Part shown: one piece after another, positions 5,450 through 6,621 of the stretch | Layout of the letters: the number at the start of each line of letters is the position of its first letter | Position numbering within the stretch: the stretch's first letter is position 1 | DNA from: an uncultured Clostridia bacterium | GTDB taxonomy: Bacteria; Bacillota; Clostridia; Christensenellales; Maliibacteriaceae | Direction of reading: 5' to 3' | Assembly (NCBI GenBank): GCA_934613185.1 | Contig: CAKTSO010000105.1 | Span: forward strand, 1 to 6,621 | Length of the DNA: 6,621 bases | Made by a program: the position numbers and the translations under genes | The notes under the pieces: generated by a model | What the model was told of the DNA's origin: nothing | The model's database searches: none | The model's input: the letters and a program-made list of their open reading frames with translations, nothing else

Positions 5450-5454
5450 CCTCC
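5450..5454 (-). promoter_or_regulatory. Ribosome binding site of rpsP
   Basis: A full GGAGG, 8 nt before the ATG at 5439-5441. It excludes the upstream in-frame TTG as the start. Confidence 0.85.
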
Positions 5455-5477
5455 AAAATATGTCGTGTAAAATCTAT

Positions 5478-5504
5478 GCAAACCGCGCTTTTCGCAGGTT
5501 TTGC
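5478..5504 (-). repeat. Imperfect hairpin between ffh and rpsP
   Basis: Minus-strand GCAAAACC-T-GCG, loop AAAAG and CGC-GG-TTTGC can form about ten pairs with two single-base bulges, starting a few bases after the ffh stop. The following bases (ATAGATTTT) are only modestly T-rich, so it may be a leaky terminator or an mRNA processing or stability element. Read-through into rpsP is expected because no clear promoter follows. Confidence 0.4.
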
Positions 5505-5510
5505 CGTTTT

Positions 5511-6621
5511 TTAGCCCATAAAGGGCAACTTCATGCCGCGGCGGCCCATGCGGCCGCTCATCGCGCCCATCTGGCGCATCAGTTTTCGCGTCTGTTCGAA
5601 CTGTTTGAGCAGGCGGTTGACCTCGACGACCTCCAGCCCACAGCCGTTTGCGATGCGGCGCTTGCGCGAGGCGTTGATGATCTCGGGCTTGGCGCGCTCC
5701 TGCGGCGTCATGGAAAGCAGGATCGCCTCCGTGCGCGCAAGCTGTTTTTCGTCGATCTGGACGTCGTCCAGCTTGCCCTTCATGCCGGGCATCATCGCGA
5801 GCATGTCGTTCATGTTGCCCATTTTCTTCATCTGTTGGAACTGCGCAAGGTAATCTTCCAGCGTGAAGGAATTCTTGCGGATCTTCTCGACCAGTTCGCG
5901 CGCGTTCTTTTCGTCATAGGCCTGCTGCGCTTTTTCGATCAGCGTCAGCACGTCGCCCATGCCGAGGATGCGCGAAGCCATACGGTCGGGGTGGAAAACT
6001 TCCAAATCTTCCAGCTTTTCGCCGATGCTGGAATAAAAGATCGGCTTTCCCGTCACCGCGCGGATCGAAAGCGCCGCGCCGCCGCGCGCGTCGCCGTCGA
6101 GCTTGGAAAGCACGACGCCGTCGACGCTGAGCTGTTCGTCGAAGGACTTTGCGACGTTGACCGCGTCCTGACCGGTCATCGCGTCGACAACGAGGATCGT
6201 CTGGTCGACGGGAAGCTGATCGTGAATGCCCTTCAATTCTTCCATCAGCGCTTCGTCGATATGAAGCCGGCCGGCGGTGTCGACGATCAACACGTCGCAC
6301 CCCAGACGGATCGCCTCGGCCTTGGCCGCGCGGGCGATCTCAAGCGGCGCGATCGTTCCCTTCTCAAAGAACGGAACGTCGGCGCGCCCCGCAACGATGC
6401 GAAGCTGTTCGATGGCCGCGGGGCGATAGATATCGCACGCCGCAAGCAGCGGGCGCTTGCCCTGCTTTTTGAGCATCAGCGCAAGTTTTCCCGCGAGCGT
6501 CGTTTTGCCCGCGCCCTGAAGGCCGCAGAGCATGATGACCGTCGGCGGTTTGGAGGCGAACGTGATCTGGCGTGTGGACTTGCCCATCAGTTCGATCAAT
6601 TCTTCGTGAACGATCTTGACG
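5511..6621 (-). CDS. ffh: Signal recognition particle protein Ffh (partial, 5' end outside window)
   Basis: The frame is open to the right edge and supplies 369 C-terminal residues; about 75-80 residues, most of the N domain, lie outside. The last visible N-domain part reads VKIVHEELIELMG. The NG GTPase domain shows the P-loop GLQGAGKTT (6498-6524), DTAGRL (6264-6281), SKLDGDARGG (from 6107 downward) and GEKLEDLEVFHPDRMASRILGMGD. The methionine-rich M domain contains MMPGMKG, the RNA-binding segment SRKRRIANGCG (5637-5669) and a Met/Arg-rich tail ending KLPFMG. Ffh with the small SRP RNA binds signal sequences on ribosomes and docks with FtsY to target membrane proteins. The usual GSG of the RNA-binding signature is GCG, and the GTG before EK is SIG. 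The gene heads the visible cluster, as in many Bacillota. Confidence 0.98.
   Translation of the reverse strand, partial: VKIVHEELIELMGKSTRQITFASKPPTVIMLCGLQGAGKTTLAGKLALMLKKQGKRPLLAACDIYRPAAIEQLRIVAGRADVPFFEKGTIAPLEIARAAKAEAIRLGCDVLIVDTAGRLHIDEALMEELKGIHDQLPVDQTILVVDAMTGQDAVNVAKSFDEQLSVDGVVLSKLDGDARGGAALSIRAVTGKPIFYSSIGEKLEDLEVFHPDRMASRILGMGDVLTLIEKAQQAYDEKNARELVEKIRKNSFTLEDYLAQFQQMKKMGNMNDMLAMMPGMKGKLDDVQIDEKQLARTEAILLSMTPQERAKPEIINASRKRRIANGCGLEVVEVNRLLKQFEQTRKLMRQMGAMSGRMGRRGMKLPFMG

Noticed and set aside
5442..5510. Possible promoter for rpsP
   Set aside because: Only weak boxes are seen (TTGCAT with TATTTT at 15 nt), and the -10 would lie directly against the SD, leaving no room for a start site.
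1..6621. Mobile elements, CRISPR arrays, tRNA or rRNA genes, toxin-antitoxin or defence genes
   Set aside because: I saw no spaced repeats, terminal inverted repeats with a transposase, tRNA cloverleaf or defence-family motif. Nearly all bases belong to conserved housekeeping genes on one strand.

Overview
The window reads as one end of a conserved ribosome-biogenesis and translation gene cluster of a Gram-positive bacterium, followed by the start of a membrane glycosyltransferase gene. All recognisable genes lie on the minus strand, so biological order runs from high to low coordinates: ffh (5' end outside the window) - rpsP - khpA - rimM - trmD - rplS - rbgA - rnhB - yraN - a GT-C type glycosyltransferase (3' end outside the window). 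This order, with the KH-domain gene khpA between rpsP and rimM and with rbgA (ylqF) and rnhB after rplS, is typical of Bacillota. The clearly G+C-rich sequence, purine-rich Shine-Dalgarno (SD) sites, several GTG starts and the lack of B. subtilis ylqD fit a G+C-rich member of the Clostridia. That placement is inferred from gene order and composition; no rRNA is present.

Layout. 5511-6621 holds the SRP GTPase Ffh without its N-terminus. 4939-5441 holds ribosomal protein S16 and the RNA-binding protein KhpA, and 3673-4942 holds RimM and TrmD, whose genes overlap. rplS (3192-3539) looks like its own transcription unit: an extended -10 promoter lies at 3622-3650 and a strong intrinsic terminator at 3141-3173. 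A second good promoter (3077-3105) then drives a tightly packed unit of rbgA, rnhB, yraN and the glycosyltransferase. There each start codon touches or nearly touches the preceding stop, and the SD is written into the last codons of the upstream gene.

How the genes work together. Ffh targets nascent membrane proteins. S16 and L19 are ribosomal proteins. RimM matures the 30S subunit and RbgA the 50S subunit. TrmD makes m1G37 in tRNA to prevent +1 frameshifting. KhpA is a small RNA-binding protein. RNase HII removes RNA from DNA, and YraN is a small nuclease-fold protein of unsettled role. The glycosyltransferase is the only clearly accessory gene; it resembles Gpi18-like mannosyltransferases and probably decorates the cell envelope.

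I see no mobile element, CRISPR array, RNA gene or defence system, and no undescribed system stands out. The points worth a second look are regulatory (nested promoters and terminator, intercistronic hairpins, a repeated stop/start junction, a possible L19 leader) and a few signature-residue changes in Ffh and TrmD. No gene-free stretch exceeds 300 bases; the longest are 3043-3191 and 3540-3672, both described below.
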